DNA from: Candidatus Bathyarchaeota archaeon
GTDB taxonomy: Archaea > Thermoproteota > Bathyarchaeia > TCS64
NCBI GenBank assembly: GCA_014730055.1
Contig: WJIV01000070.1
Coordinates: 1-14,245 of the forward strand
Reading direction: 5' to 3'
DNA: 14,245 bases
The position numbers were made by a program, and so were the translations under genes. Positions 7,330 through 14,245 of this stretch are shown in pieces. The notes beneath the pieces are model-generated. The model made no database searches. It saw only the letters and a list, made by a program, of their open reading frames with translations, and was not told where the DNA came from. The number at the start of each line of letters is the position of its first letter. The stretch's first letter is position 1.

Positions 7330-7629
7330 GTGTTATCAGTGTCCAGTGCAAGTTTATGTAATTCAAAATGTCGTGATTTCAAATGCACAAAAAGAGCACT
7401 AACCTACAGAGGTAAGACTGGATGGTGTAATTGGACTAATGAACCATGTGAGCCAAAAGGTTGTATTTATGCCCTCTGCCATAAACGCCAGTTATTACCT
7501 GATGGGAAGTGTGGTTTAACTATCAAAAGGAAAACTCGCGAGGAAATTCAACCAGAAGACATGTTTAAAGAAGAGATAAGGTTGAAAGGAAAACTCGCTA
7601 GAAAGACCGGGGAAAGGTCTATCTTTTAG
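7330..7629 (+). CDS. small cysteine-rich protein, probable metal or Fe-S binding, unknown function
   Basis: I do not recognise this protein. It has 99 residues from GTG 7330; GTG 7339 (residue 4) is also possible. Eight cysteines sit in the first two thirds at 10, 14, 19, 33, 40, 45, 50 and 61, with spacing C-x3-C-x4-C then C-x6-C-x4-C-x4-C-x10-C and a His at 51. Such a set could bind two zinc ions or iron-sulfur clusters. Conserved-looking aromatic and glycine residues (TGWCNWTNEPC, LLPDGKCGL) suggest a real compact domain. The last 35 residues are charged, without cysteine. Its stop is 3 bases before the trm5 ATG, so the two are almost surely one operon and it may take part in tRNA modification or binding. 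Codon use resembles its neighbours. Confidence 0.75.
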   Translation: MLSVSSASLCNSKCRDFKCTKRALTYRGKTGWCNWTNEPCEPKGCIYALCHKRQLLPDGKCGLTIKRKTREEIQPEDMFKEEIRLKGKLARKTGERSIF

Positions 7630-7632
7630 CTG

Positions 7633-8484
7633 ATGGGTTTGAGAAAAACGATAAAAGAATACCTACAAGACAAGGTTCCTAATCATATCCTTGAGGATAT
7701 CCCCAGTTCTTTTGATATATTAGGCTCAAGAGAAAAATCCGTTGCATTGATAGAGATACCTGAGGAGGTTGAAGGGTACGATCATCTTATCGCTGAAGCG
7801 ATAATGGAAGTTCACAAGAATGTCGAGAGTGTTCTTTCCAAGGAGTCAGGAAGGCAGGGAGAATACCGACTGAGAGAACTGGAAGTAATAGCTGGCAATC
7901 CTAATACAGAAGTTATTCATAAGGAATCAGGATGTAGATTCAAGCTAGATCCAATGGATACCTATTTTTCCACCAGAGAAAGTACTGAAAGAGAGAGAAT
8001 TACAAATAAGGTCATATCTGGTGAAGATATCCTAGTAATGTTCAGTGGTGTAGGACCCTTTGCTGTCTGCATAGCTAAGAATCACCCCACAGTCAAGATA
8101 ACATGTATCGAGATAAACCCCAAAGCACACAATTATTGTTTAGAAAATATCAAACTAAATAAGATTCAGGACCAAGTTACACCTATTCTTGGTGACGTCA
8201 GAGAAATCTGCCCCCAAATGGATAAGAAATTCGATAGGGTCCTAATGCCACTCCCTAAAGGAGCAAGTGAATTTCTTGATATAGCAGTCCCAATGGTAAA
8301 AAATAGTGGTATTCTACATTTTTATCACTGGGCCCACGAAGATGATCTATGGTCAGAAGCGGAAAAGCTTGTTAGAGAAGAAGCAAATAAACATGATAAA
8401 AAAGTCGAGTTTATCGATCATCAAGAAGTCTCTCTTTATAGTCCCAGAGTTTACAAGATACGCGTAGACGGGTTATTATATTAA
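7633..8484 (+). CDS. trm5: tRNA (guanine37-N1)-methyltransferase, Trm5 family
   Basis: Trm5 methylates N1 of G37, next to the anticodon, using SAM; this prevents frameshifting and in tRNA-Phe starts wyosine synthesis. The 283 residues carry the D2 segment (IPSSFDILG at 24-31, GRQGEYRLRELEVIAG at 73-88, YFSTR at 111-115, whose Arg matches the catalytic-site Arg) and the class I SAM domain: FSGVGPF at 137-143, CIEINPKA at 158-165, GDV at 187-189 and MPLPKG at 205-210. The last is the place of the Asn-Leu-Pro motif of studied enzymes, here with Pro for Asn, which I believe is seen in other archaeal members too. The N-terminal D1 domain of longer Trm5 proteins is absent. The subtype (a, b or c) is not settled. 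Its stop shares TTAA with the stop of the facing gene. Confidence 0.88.
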   Translation: MGLRKTIKEYLQDKVPNHILEDIPSSFDILGSREKSVALIEIPEEVEGYDHLIAEAIMEVHKNVESVLSKESGRQGEYRLRELEVIAGNPNTEVIHKESGCRFKLDPMDTYFSTRESTERERITNKVISGEDILVMFSGVGPFAVCIAKNHPTVKITCIEINPKAHNYCLENIKLNKIQDQVTPILGDVREICPQMDKKFDRVLMPLPKGASEFLDIAVPMVKNSGILHFYHWAHEDDLWSEAEKLVREEANKHDKKVEFIDHQEVSLYSPRVYKIRVDGLLY

Positions 8485-9197
8485 ACTGAGACATATACTT
8501 TTGGCTTTGAGATAAGATTTATTTCCTTACCACAATCAGGGCAGAATTCTCCTATGAAATATATCCTTGAACCACAGTATCTACAGTATTTAACAGATGA
8601 GAGTTTTCTTTTTTTAAGCATGGTCCCGCAGTGAGAACAGTAAAGGGAGTCAAAGGGCATAACTATGTGACATCTTGTACAATGCTTTTCGTATCCTGGC
8701 CAATTTTCAGGGGTTAAACGGGGAATCTCTGTTTGTTTTAAAGGCTCATATTTTCCATCATCAATCTCCTCTACAACATCTTCAGGTAATAGACTTACAG
8801 CACCAGCAATGACCGAGCCTGTAAAAGCGCCTGGCAAAACAGTAATTGCTATTCTCGAAAGAATATCTCCAATTAGGGGAAATGTTGCCTTCATGGGTTC
8901 TTCGGGTAAATTATGAGAAAAAAACCCCTTAGTTACAATGAATATTATCGAACCTACAAAAATTGTCGTTGTCATAGCAAAATAAGTAAACTTTCCACGC
9001 CCCTTAACAATCTCAGTAATATACCCAGCTATTGCTGACCCTATCAGTGCTGAAGAGAATACCATAAGAATATTCTGTAAAGAATTTGGAATACAATTAG
9101 CGAAAAGATTGATTGCCCATATTATGGTAATTAATGACAATACGCCCATAGGTATAATCCATAAAGTTGGATGTTCGTCTTCAAATACAGTTTTCAA
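8481..9197 (-). CDS. four-helix membrane protein with C-terminal double zinc ribbon
   Basis: The family is not recognised by name. The N-terminal half has about four hydrophobic segments (roughly residues 12-31, 43-62, 71-90 and 112-138), with glycine-rich GSAIAG and TGSVIAG stretches in the second and fourth. A linker of about 30 residues leads to two zinc ribbons with identical spacing, C173-x2-C176-x10-C187-x2-C190 and C205-x2-C208-x10-C219-x2-C222. The ribbons probably lie in the cytoplasm, where they could bind nucleic acid or protein at the membrane. The longest frame starts at TTG 9197; the first ATG (residue 17) would cut into the first helix, so TTG is preferred. The stop is shared within TTAA with trm5. 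Confidence 0.72.
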   Translation of the reverse strand: MKTVFEDEHPTLWIIPMGVLSLITIIWAINLFANCIPNSLQNILMVFSSALIGSAIAGYITEIVKGRGKFTYFAMTTTIFVGSIIFIVTKGFFSHNLPEEPMKATFPLIGDILSRIAITVLPGAFTGSVIAGAVSLLPEDVVEEIDDGKYEPLKQTEIPRLTPENWPGYEKHCTRCHIVMPFDSLYCSHCGTMLKKRKLSSVKYCRYCGSRIYFIGEFCPDCGKEINLISKPKVYVSV

Positions 9198-9354
9198 AGG
9201 CTGGGCTACCTCACTACTAGATATTTACTAGAATGTGTTTGGGTTTTGTTACGTTTTTTATATTAAGTATGTTAATAACTCTGTAAGTTATAGGCAAATT
9301 TTAACTTCTTATGAAAGACCTATTAAAACCTCAATGACATAATGGAGTCAAATT

Positions 9355-9376
9355 AGTTGTTAGGAATCTAATAACT
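9355..9376 (-). terminator. possible hairpin downstream of the acidic-tail membrane gene
   Basis: AGTTGTTAG (9355-9363) and CTAATAACT (9368-9376) can form a 9-base-pair stem with one G-U pair and a four-base loop. It lies 51 bases past the stop of the gene at 9427. On that strand a T-tract occurs before the stem and AATTT after it, so the hairpin may mark the mRNA 3' end. Evidence is weak since archaeal termination mainly uses U-tracts. Confidence 0.25.
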
Positions 9377-9426
9377 TAACAAAAATGGGAAATTTTATGT
9401 TGTGTACCTTTAAAATATAAAAGAGG

Positions 9427-9756
9427 TTATTCCTCTTCCTCTACGTCTTCTTCTTCCTCTTCTGTGGTTTCGAAGTCAAAGTCTTCATCAAAGTCTTCAA
9501 ACTCGCTATCCAGATCTAGAGGAGTATCCAAGGGTACAGGTGGAGGGGTAGTAGCCATTGTATAACCTATCCATAATACTATGAATAAGATCATATAGAC
9601 CGCCAATATCACAGGGATCCTTATAGCCCAAATGGAATAAGGGATCAGCCATGCGAATGTTGAACCGAAAAGGCTTGGAAAAGCCCATATGAAGTATCCT
9701 ACCATAATAACAATGGTAATTATCATGATCGTGTAACCTAAACTCTTATCGTCCAT
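9427..9756 (-). CDS. small two-helix membrane protein with acidic C-terminal tail
   Basis: A 109-residue protein of unknown function. Two membrane segments (about residues 7-27 and 43-65) are separated by a short loop with FPSLFGSTFAW; a proline run PPPVP follows, and the last 33 residues contain 21 Asp or Glu, ending in an unbroken series of acids broken only by one Val. Such a tail could bind a basic protein, metal ions or ribosomes at the membrane surface. The ATG is well supported by a GAGG sequence (9762-9765 on the minus strand) five bases upstream and by a TATA-like AATAAAAAG further out. It lies upstream of the zinc-ribbon membrane protein on the same strand, with 229 bases between them, so they need not be co-transcribed. 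Confidence 0.7.
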   Translation of the reverse strand: MDDKSLGYTIMIITIVIMVGYFIWAFPSLFGSTFAWLIPYSIWAIRIPVILAVYMILFIVLWIGYTMATTPPPVPLDTPLDLDSEFEDFDEDFDFETTEEEEEDVEEEE

Positions 9757-9893
9757 CGTTTCCTCAGCATAGATACCTTACTATTTTCTTTTTATTCTTT
9801 TCTGACATATTTCGTAAAAATTTTCAAAATTTCTTAGATCGTGCTAAATTTAGGTCTTTTTGATGATACTCTATGCCAATTAAAACATGATAG

Positions 9894-9915
9894 ACAATGA
9901 TCTTGTAATCATTGT
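9894..9915. repeat. inverted repeat in the divergent region upstream of the SAM synthetase gene
   Basis: ACAATGAT (9894-9901) and ATCATTGT (9908-9915) are perfect inverted copies around CTTGTA; one A-T and one G-U pair outside would extend the stem to 10. It lies between the acidic-tail gene (minus) and the SAM synthetase gene (plus), about 95 bases before the predicted TATA box of the latter. It is therefore probably not in that mRNA and would act as DNA, or as the 3' end of something transcribed from elsewhere, since TTTTATT follows it. Confidence 0.45.
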
Positions 9916-9925
9916 TTTATTCCAT

Positions 9926-9942
9926 TAATAATTTAATTATTA
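9926..9942. repeat. second, AT-only inverted repeat upstream of the SAM synthetase gene
   Basis: TAATAAT (9926-9932) and ATTATTA (9936-9942) are perfect inverted copies around TTA. It begins 10 bases after the inverted repeat ending at 9915. AT-rich DNA gives such dyads by chance fairly often, so this one alone carries little weight. Confidence 0.3.
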
Positions 9943-9989
9943 TCTATAGAGTTTTTTATTTCATTTCAAGATAACTATATTAGAATCAT

Positions 9990-9998
9990 TTTATATGT
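9990..9998 (+). promoter_or_regulatory. TATA-like element for the SAM synthetase gene
   Basis: TTTATATGT is centred near 9994, which predicts a transcription start around 10020 and a leader of only a few bases before GTG 10028. Confidence 0.4.
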
Positions 9999-10027
9999 AT
10001 GGTAAATTACTTCATCATAAATAACCG

Positions 10028-11245
10028 GTGAACAATTTGGAAAACGTATTTATTAATCAACTAGGAAGGACAGCACTCGAAGATCAACCATTGGAAATAT
10101 GTGAAAGAAAAGGGCTTGGTCATCCTGATACAATATGCGATTCGGTTATGAATGAAATTTCAATACAGTTATCCAAAGAATATTTAAACAGATTTGGGGC
10201 GGTACTACATCACAACGTAGATAAGAGCCTTCTCGCCGCAGGAAAGTCTATACCTGCTTTTAATGGTGGAAAAATTGTTGAACCAATGAGATTCGTATTC
10301 GGAGATAGAGCAACTTTTGAGGCAGGCGAAGAGGAGATTAATGTAAATCAAATTGCTGAAAGAAGTGCGTCTAATTGGTTTAAGAGGAATTTTAGATTTA
10401 TCAATCCAGAGATACATGTAACCTACCAGAGCCAGATTCGACCTGGTAGTATTGCTCTCAAAGATATTTTCGATAGAAAAGGGGATTATCTTGGAGCAAA
10501 TGATACTTCAGCAGCAGTCGGGTATGCACCTTTCAGTAGAACCGAGAAAATTATCCTCGATCTCGAAAAGTTCCTGAACAGCAAAGAGTTCAAGAGAGAG
10601 TACCCAGAGTCAGGTGAGGATATAAAACTCATGGGTCTGAGAAAAAAAGATAGTCTCCACATAACTATAGCAATGGCAATAATCGACAGATTCATCGAAA
10701 ATGAAAGTGACTATTTTAGGAAAAGAGATAGTATATTTAATTCTATACAGGAATTTGTCGATGAAAGACATGATTTCAAGAAAGTTACATTTGATCTAAA
10801 TGCATTAGACACTCATGGTAGAGGTATAGATGGCTTATACCTTACAGTCACGGGGACAAGTGCTGAAGCAGGGGATTCCGGTCAGGTTGGTAGAGGAAAT
10901 AACGTTGCAGGAGTAATTCCACTCAATAGACCGATGAGTAGTGAAGCGGCTGCAGGGAAAAATCCTGTGAGCCATGTTGGAAAGATCTATAACGCACTGT
11001 CATATAGAATAGCTGACAGTGTTATCGAAGGTGTAAACGGAATAAAAGAAGTATACGTCTGGTTATTAAGTACAATAGGAGTACCAATTAACCAACCTAC
11101 CATCGTTTCTGCTCAGATTATTCCTGAAAAAGAGACAAAAGTGGATTCTGTTATTAAGGAAATAGATGAGATAGTTCAACGAGAATTCCAAAACTTGGAT
11201 GAGTTCATAGATGACCTAGCAAAAGGGAAAATAGATTTATGCTAG
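10028..11245 (+). CDS. mat: S-adenosylmethionine synthetase, archaeal type
   Basis: This enzyme makes S-adenosylmethionine from methionine and ATP, supplying all methyltransferases of the cell, including the Trm5 encoded nearby. It belongs to the divergent archaeal family, not to bacterial MetK: the N-terminus has [21 protein letters not shown] (24-44), followed by [19 protein letters not shown], a C-terminal half with [31 protein letters not shown] and [10 protein letters not shown]. Length of 405 is normal for the family. The longest frame starts at GTG 10028; the sequence before it (ACCGGTG) gives only a weak ribosome-binding site and the TATA spacing fits near-leaderless translation. It is convergent with the asparagine-synthetase-like gene, with nine bases between the stops. 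Confidence 0.96.
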   Translation: MNNLENVFINQLGRTALEDQPLEICERKGLGHPDTICDSVMNEISIQLSKEYLNRFGAVLHHNVDKSLLAAGKSIPAFNGGKIVEPMRFVFGDRATFEAGEEEINVNQIAERSASNWFKRNFRFINPEIHVTYQSQIRPGSIALKDIFDRKGDYLGANDTSAAVGYAPFSRTEKIILDLEKFLNSKEFKREYPESGEDIKLMGLRKKDSLHITIAMAIIDRFIENESDYFRKRDSIFNSIQEFVDERHDFKKVTFDLNALDTHGRGIDGLYLTVTGTSAEAGDSGQVGRGNNVAGVIPLNRPMSSEAAAGKNPVSHVGKIYNALSYRIADSVIEGVNGIKEVYVWLLSTIGVPINQPTIVSAQIIPEKETKVDSVIKEIDEIVQREFQNLDEFIDDLAKGKIDLC

Positions 11246-11254
11246 TTAAGTAGC

Positions 11255-12679
11255 TCAAAGATAACTTTTTTTCATTTTGACAAAAATATCGTCCAAATAA
11301 TCCCATGGTTTCTTACCGTATTTTTTCGCGATTTTCGATATAGTTTTTTGTACTCCTGAACTGTATTGAGCAGCTCTTTTCGGACGATAGCTGATCTCAT
11401 CTGGAATGCCAAGCGATTTTGCCAGCTTTCTGATAATAATTTTCCTTAATTTATCCATTTTGTCGGGTAAGAGGTAATCCAAAGGCAAACTGAGTCCATA
11501 TTCTATTAACCTGGGATGAGCGAAAGGCAGAATGAGATCTACTCCAACGTCCCTGCATACTTTTGTATCTCTATCAAAATTGGTTTTCCAACTTTTCTTA
11601 AGATCATTATACATTTCCATTCTAGGGTCCTCTCCTCCAAGGTGCATTCTCAAATATTTCTTATAACCCCCGAATAACTCATCACTACCGTTACCAGAAC
11701 ACAAATAGCTGAGATTCATTTTACGTGCTTCTTTAGCACTAAAAAATAGCGGTGCTGCAACTCCAATCTTCATAAGATTGGGATCTTCAACCATCCTTAA
11801 TATCTCTGGAAGTGCTGATTCTAATTCTTCAGGTGTTTTTGGTTCTACTTTTAAGGGGAGATCTAGGTAATCAGCTGCAAGTTTTGCTTTAGAGTATTCT
11901 TTTTGTTGGTTTATACCTACACAGATTAGATCAAGGGTTGCTCCTGATTCTTTTAAATAATGAGCAACTAATGTACTATCTATTCCTCCACTAAAACTGA
12001 TAGCGTATTCGGGGTTCTTTTTAGTCAACATAGTGGCAATATCTTTCAAGATCTTATCTATGGTTTCTATTGTTACATTTTCTGGATATTTTTGGATCCT
12101 TGGTAAGGATAGTTCACTTATTTTTCTGATTTTATTTTGTTTTTTTGATATTTTAACAACTGTTCCTGGTTCGACAGGCTCTGGTTCAAGGTTTAAGCTC
12201 CAAAGCATTTTTTTGTTGTTAGCTACAGCAGCAAACGAGCTATTTTCACCAAAGTAAAGTGGGATTGTGCCTACTATATCCCTTCCACACATTATCAAAT
12301 CGTCGTTTACAGTAATAATTGAAAAAGCACCAACGTTTTCTTTAATCATCTTAGTGATTCCTTTTTTGGGGTCACTTCTGAGTTTATTAGCTATCCAAAT
12401 AGCGTCTGGCTCATTTGATTGGAACATATAGCCCTCGAATGCAAAGGAATTCCCTTGGAAAAGAGGTTGAAGAGGGTACTGATTTTTATTGTTAACTACT
12501 GACATCAGACAATCTTCATCATTTTTTATTGATTCTAGTTTTTGTACATATTCAATACCAATTGAGGAAGAAACTCCAATATAATCTCCCTCTAACACTA
12601 TAGTGTTCAGAAGCATTTTTTTAATTAGATTAGATGCATCTCCATCATCCTTCTTGAGAGCAGCTGCTATGTATACCAT
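11255..12679 (-). CDS. asparagine synthetase-like protein with inactive glutaminase domain
   Basis: The C-terminal part is a clear AsnB-type ATP-pyrophosphatase: SGGIDS at 230-235, SGNGSDELFGGY at 328-339, ILPFAHPRLIEYGL and PKRAAQYSSGVQK near the end. The N-terminal part still has the class II glutamine amidotransferase pattern GRDIVGTIPLYFG (132-144), but the protein begins MVYIAAA instead of MCGI, so the nucleophilic Cys at position 2 is missing. It may therefore use free ammonia or another amine, or make an amide or beta-lactam-like product other than asparagine. At 474 residues it is shorter than most AsnB proteins. The ATG has no clear ribosome-binding site. It is last in a likely minus-strand operon with the PUA-like gene (46-base gap) and hel308. 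Confidence 0.85.
   Translation of the reverse strand: MVYIAAALKKDDGDASNLIKKMLLNTIVLEGDYIGVSSSIGIEYVQKLESIKNDEDCLMSVVNNKNQYPLQPLFQGNSFAFEGYMFQSNEPDAIWIANKLRSDPKKGITKMIKENVGAFSIITVNDDLIMCGRDIVGTIPLYFGENSSFAAVANNKKMLWSLNLEPEPVEPGTVVKISKKQNKIRKISELSLPRIQKYPENVTIETIDKILKDIATMLTKKNPEYAISFSGGIDSTLVAHYLKESGATLDLICVGINQQKEYSKAKLAADYLDLPLKVEPKTPEELESALPEILRMVEDPNLMKIGVAAPLFFSAKEARKMNLSYLCSGNGSDELFGGYKKYLRMHLGGEDPRMEMYNDLKKSWKTNFDRDTKVCRDVGVDLILPFAHPRLIEYGLSLPLDYLLPDKMDKLRKIIIRKLAKSLGIPDEISYRPKRAAQYSSGVQKTISKIAKKYGKKPWDYLDDIFVKMKKSYL
11266..11272 (+). terminator. T7 run after the SAM synthetase gene
   Basis: Seven T residues occur 21 bases after the plus-strand stop codon, inside the last codons of the convergent gene. 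This is a plausible archaeal U-tract terminator for the SAM synthetase mRNA. Confidence 0.4.
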
Positions 12680-12725
12680 CTAAGAATTCTGTGTAAAACG
12701 AGGATATTATGGTTAGGTTTGAACG

Positions 12726-13127
12726 CTACTCACCGGCTTCAATGATCTCACTCACCTCATTCTCAGCAACCATAATACCATGGAGATAACTTCCTTTCCG
12801 TTTGTCGTCAGCTAGGAATGTTTCCTTTATTGGAACTGGTTTTTCGAATTTTATCAAGGGACTAAAGGAAAGTGCACAACGCCATCCGTTATCTTTACAA
12901 TATTTTTCTTCCTCCGGGGGCATCTCCCATAACATCTCGACTTTCTCAATTATACCATATCCAATGAAACTATCACCAATGTCTGTATTCTTTACTAGAA
13001 GTATCGGAGTTCCTGTCTTCCATTTCCTGTGAAACCCAGGATAGTATTTACTTAATCTGTAGACTTGTTCTTCCCATTTATCTTGACTTATTCTTAGGAT
13101 ATATCCGGGGTTACTTTCTTCTTCCAT
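12726..13127 (-). CDS. small PUA/ASCH/EVE-like domain protein, unknown function
   Basis: A soluble 133-residue protein without membrane segments. The pattern GYILRISQDKWEEQ, then WKTGTPILLVKNTDIGDSFIGYGIIEKVEM and a later LIKFEKPVPIKET resembles PUA-like barrel domains (ASCH, EVE and similar), which bind modified or structured RNA or DNA bases. The closest named family is not certain. It sits between hel308 (32 bases upstream) and the asparagine-synthetase-like gene (46 bases downstream) on the same strand, so the three may be one operon. A role in nucleic-acid handling with Hel308 would fit the fold but is inference. The ATG at 13127 is the first in frame; the ribosome-binding site is unclear. 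Confidence 0.6.
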   Translation of the reverse strand: MEEESNPGYILRISQDKWEEQVYRLSKYYPGFHRKWKTGTPILLVKNTDIGDSFIGYGIIEKVEMLWEMPPEEEKYCKDNGWRCALSFSPLIKFEKPVPIKETFLADDKRKGSYLHGIMVAENEVSEIIEAGE

Positions 13128-13159
13128 AAACCCATCGTATTATTTAGTATTATTTAAAA

Positions 13160-14245
13160 CTATTCTTCAGTATCTTCATCGTATTCTTCTTCAATGAAGC
13201 TCGTTAGAGAACTTTGTTGGGTATCAAAAACCTTGAGCCTCTCCCATTCTTGCTCATCTACGACTCCACCTATTTGCTCTTTTATCGTCCTTGAAATCCT
13301 AGGCCCAATAGTTGGTAGGGCAGTAAGTTGCCTTAAATCTGCGCGTTTTAACTTAGCTATGGAGGTAAAGCCTGAATTGAAAAGTACCTGAGCTCTGACA
13401 CGCCCTATTCCTTTTAATCTTACCAAGGGTAGAAGCTTCTCAGTTACTCCATGTTTTACTCTATCTCTTAATTTTCTCAGATGAAGTCTTGGCTCAGGCA
13501 TACCGAGAACATCTGCTAGCTCATGAGCTGAGTATAGTAGCCACTCTGAATTTGCGACGGCGCTGTACCTGTCACCAGGCTGGACATTATATCGCTCAAG
13601 AAGATCGTTCTCAGAGACCTCATTTATCCAGGAATCTAGAACCAGTGCTGTCTTTACTTCACCCATAAAATCCTCATAGTCTATGTAGTCATGGGCTTTC
13701 CTAACTGCAATTGCTATCTCATCTTGATGCTCCTCGAAGTAGTTTTCTACTATTTCAAGATCGTTTCTTCTGGGCCTTAGTATGGGTCTCATATCGGGGG
13801 TGTGACAGATTAGGTGTAGCCAGGTAAAGTCTGTAACATCCAGAGCACCGCGTTTCAGTCCATCTCTTAAGACAACCGCAGATAACGGATCAATATACAG
13901 TTCGCTTACTCTTTTTCCGAATTCTGTAGCAATTAGCCGCTCACCGTCATACTCCAACATGTCTTCCCTTGCTAGATATCGAAGGATATTTCCCATAATC
14001 AGCTTGATTCCTGAAGTAGGGTAGTTGTAACCGTAAAATGTTGAACCAAAGAAATCAAGTAATCCACCTTCTGTATGAGCGTAGTCACTTGCTACAGCAG
14101 CTAAGGTGTGGCCCCTGAGAGCTGACTCTTGAGCAAGTCTGCTGTCTATTCGCTCAGGATTTGAGAGAATATAATCCTGAATAAGATAATCTAGCTCATC
14201 CTCGGATGAAGCTATTAGTAAAGCCTCTCCATAATCATCATACTG
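13160..14245 (-). CDS. hel308: Hel308 (Hjm) DNA helicase, C-terminal half (5' partial)
   Basis: Hel308 is a Ski2-like 3'-5' helicase that acts on forked DNA at stalled replication forks. The frame is open to the window edge, so 361 C-terminal residues of roughly 700-750 are seen; the ATG at 13996 is internal. The visible part begins QYDDYGEALLIASSEDEL, just after the Q-GRAGRP motif of RecA domain 2. It continues with the winged-helix region, the helical ratchet domain (DSWINEVSENDLLERYNVQPGDRYSA) and the helix-hairpin-helix domain LVRLKGIGRVRAQVLFNSGF with a second hairpin LTALPTIGPRISRTI. The tail ends DTQQSSLTSFIEEEYDEDTEE, containing a PCNA-interacting-peptide-like QSSLTSFI. It probably heads the operon with the two following minus-strand genes. 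Confidence 0.94.
   Translation of the reverse strand, partial: QYDDYGEALLIASSEDELDYLIQDYILSNPERIDSRLAQESALRGHTLAAVASDYAHTEGGLLDFFGSTFYGYNYPTSGIKLIMGNILRYLAREDMLEYDGERLIATEFGKRVSELYIDPLSAVVLRDGLKRGALDVTDFTWLHLICHTPDMRPILRPRRNDLEIVENYFEEHQDEIAIAVRKAHDYIDYEDFMGEVKTALVLDSWINEVSENDLLERYNVQPGDRYSAVANSEWLLYSAHELADVLGMPEPRLHLRKLRDRVKHGVTEKLLPLVRLKGIGRVRAQVLFNSGFTSIAKLKRADLRQLTALPTIGPRISRTIKEQIGGVVDEQEWERLKVFDTQQSSLTSFIEEEYDEDTEE

Noticed and set aside
9861..9920. C-box-like TGATGA upstream of the SAM synthetase gene
   Set aside because: The preceding base is T rather than a purine and no D box is found downstream.
12802..13391. Plus-strand open frames opposite the PUA-like gene and hel308
   Set aside because: They mirror well-supported minus-strand coding sequence and have no protein features of their own.
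1..14245. Mobile elements, CRISPR arrays, toxin-antitoxin or defence genes
   Set aside because: I saw no spaced repeats, transposase, integrase or nuclease modules; gene content and codon use look like core genome throughout.

Overview
This window is archaeal. The archaeal markers are a class-1 release factor of the aRF1/eRF1 type (NIKS, YxCxxxF and GGQ motifs), an archaeal-type S-adenosylmethionine synthetase, an archaeal UMP kinase, a Trm5 tRNA methyltransferase and a Hel308 helicase. The DNA is fairly AT-rich, intergenic regions are AT-richer still, and several genes appear to have TATA-like boxes 25-30 bases before a GTG, TTG or ATG start, as in leaderless archaeal transcripts. I cannot fix the phylum; Thermoplasmatota-like or other uncultured lineages fit. 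No mobile element, CRISPR array or prophage gene is visible.

Layout. 1-243: 3' end of an MBL-fold hydrolase. 244-519: terminator-like T-run, then a promoter and long leader of valS. 520-3490: valS and an overlapping ATC-hydrolase/V4R-like gene. 3487-5521 (minus): aRF1 and UMP kinase, separate genes facing valS. 5600-5683: tRNA-Leu(CAA). 5768-7122 (minus): a small flavin/NAD oxidoreductase and an orphan receiver-domain protein. 7330-8484: an unrecognised eight-cysteine protein followed after 3 bases by Trm5. 8481-9756 (minus): two membrane proteins, one with two zinc ribbons and one with a very acidic tail. 10028-11245: S-adenosylmethionine synthetase. 11255-14245 (minus): an asparagine-synthetase relative without its glutaminase cysteine, a small PUA/ASCH-like protein, and the C-terminal half of Hel308, which runs off the window. 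No gene-free stretch exceeds 300 bases.

Functionally this is mostly a translation-centred core region: tRNA charging (ValRS), a tRNA gene, termination (aRF1), tRNA position-37 methylation (Trm5), and supply of its SAM donor. No obviously new defence or mobile system is present. The best leads for undescribed biology are the cysteine-rich/Trm5 gene pair, the glutaminase-dead asparagine-synthetase-like gene downstream of Hel308, a PCNA-binding-like motif at the Hel308 C-terminus, a 16-base perfect palindrome whose half-site recurs on the start codon of the receiver gene, and the long structured leader of valS.
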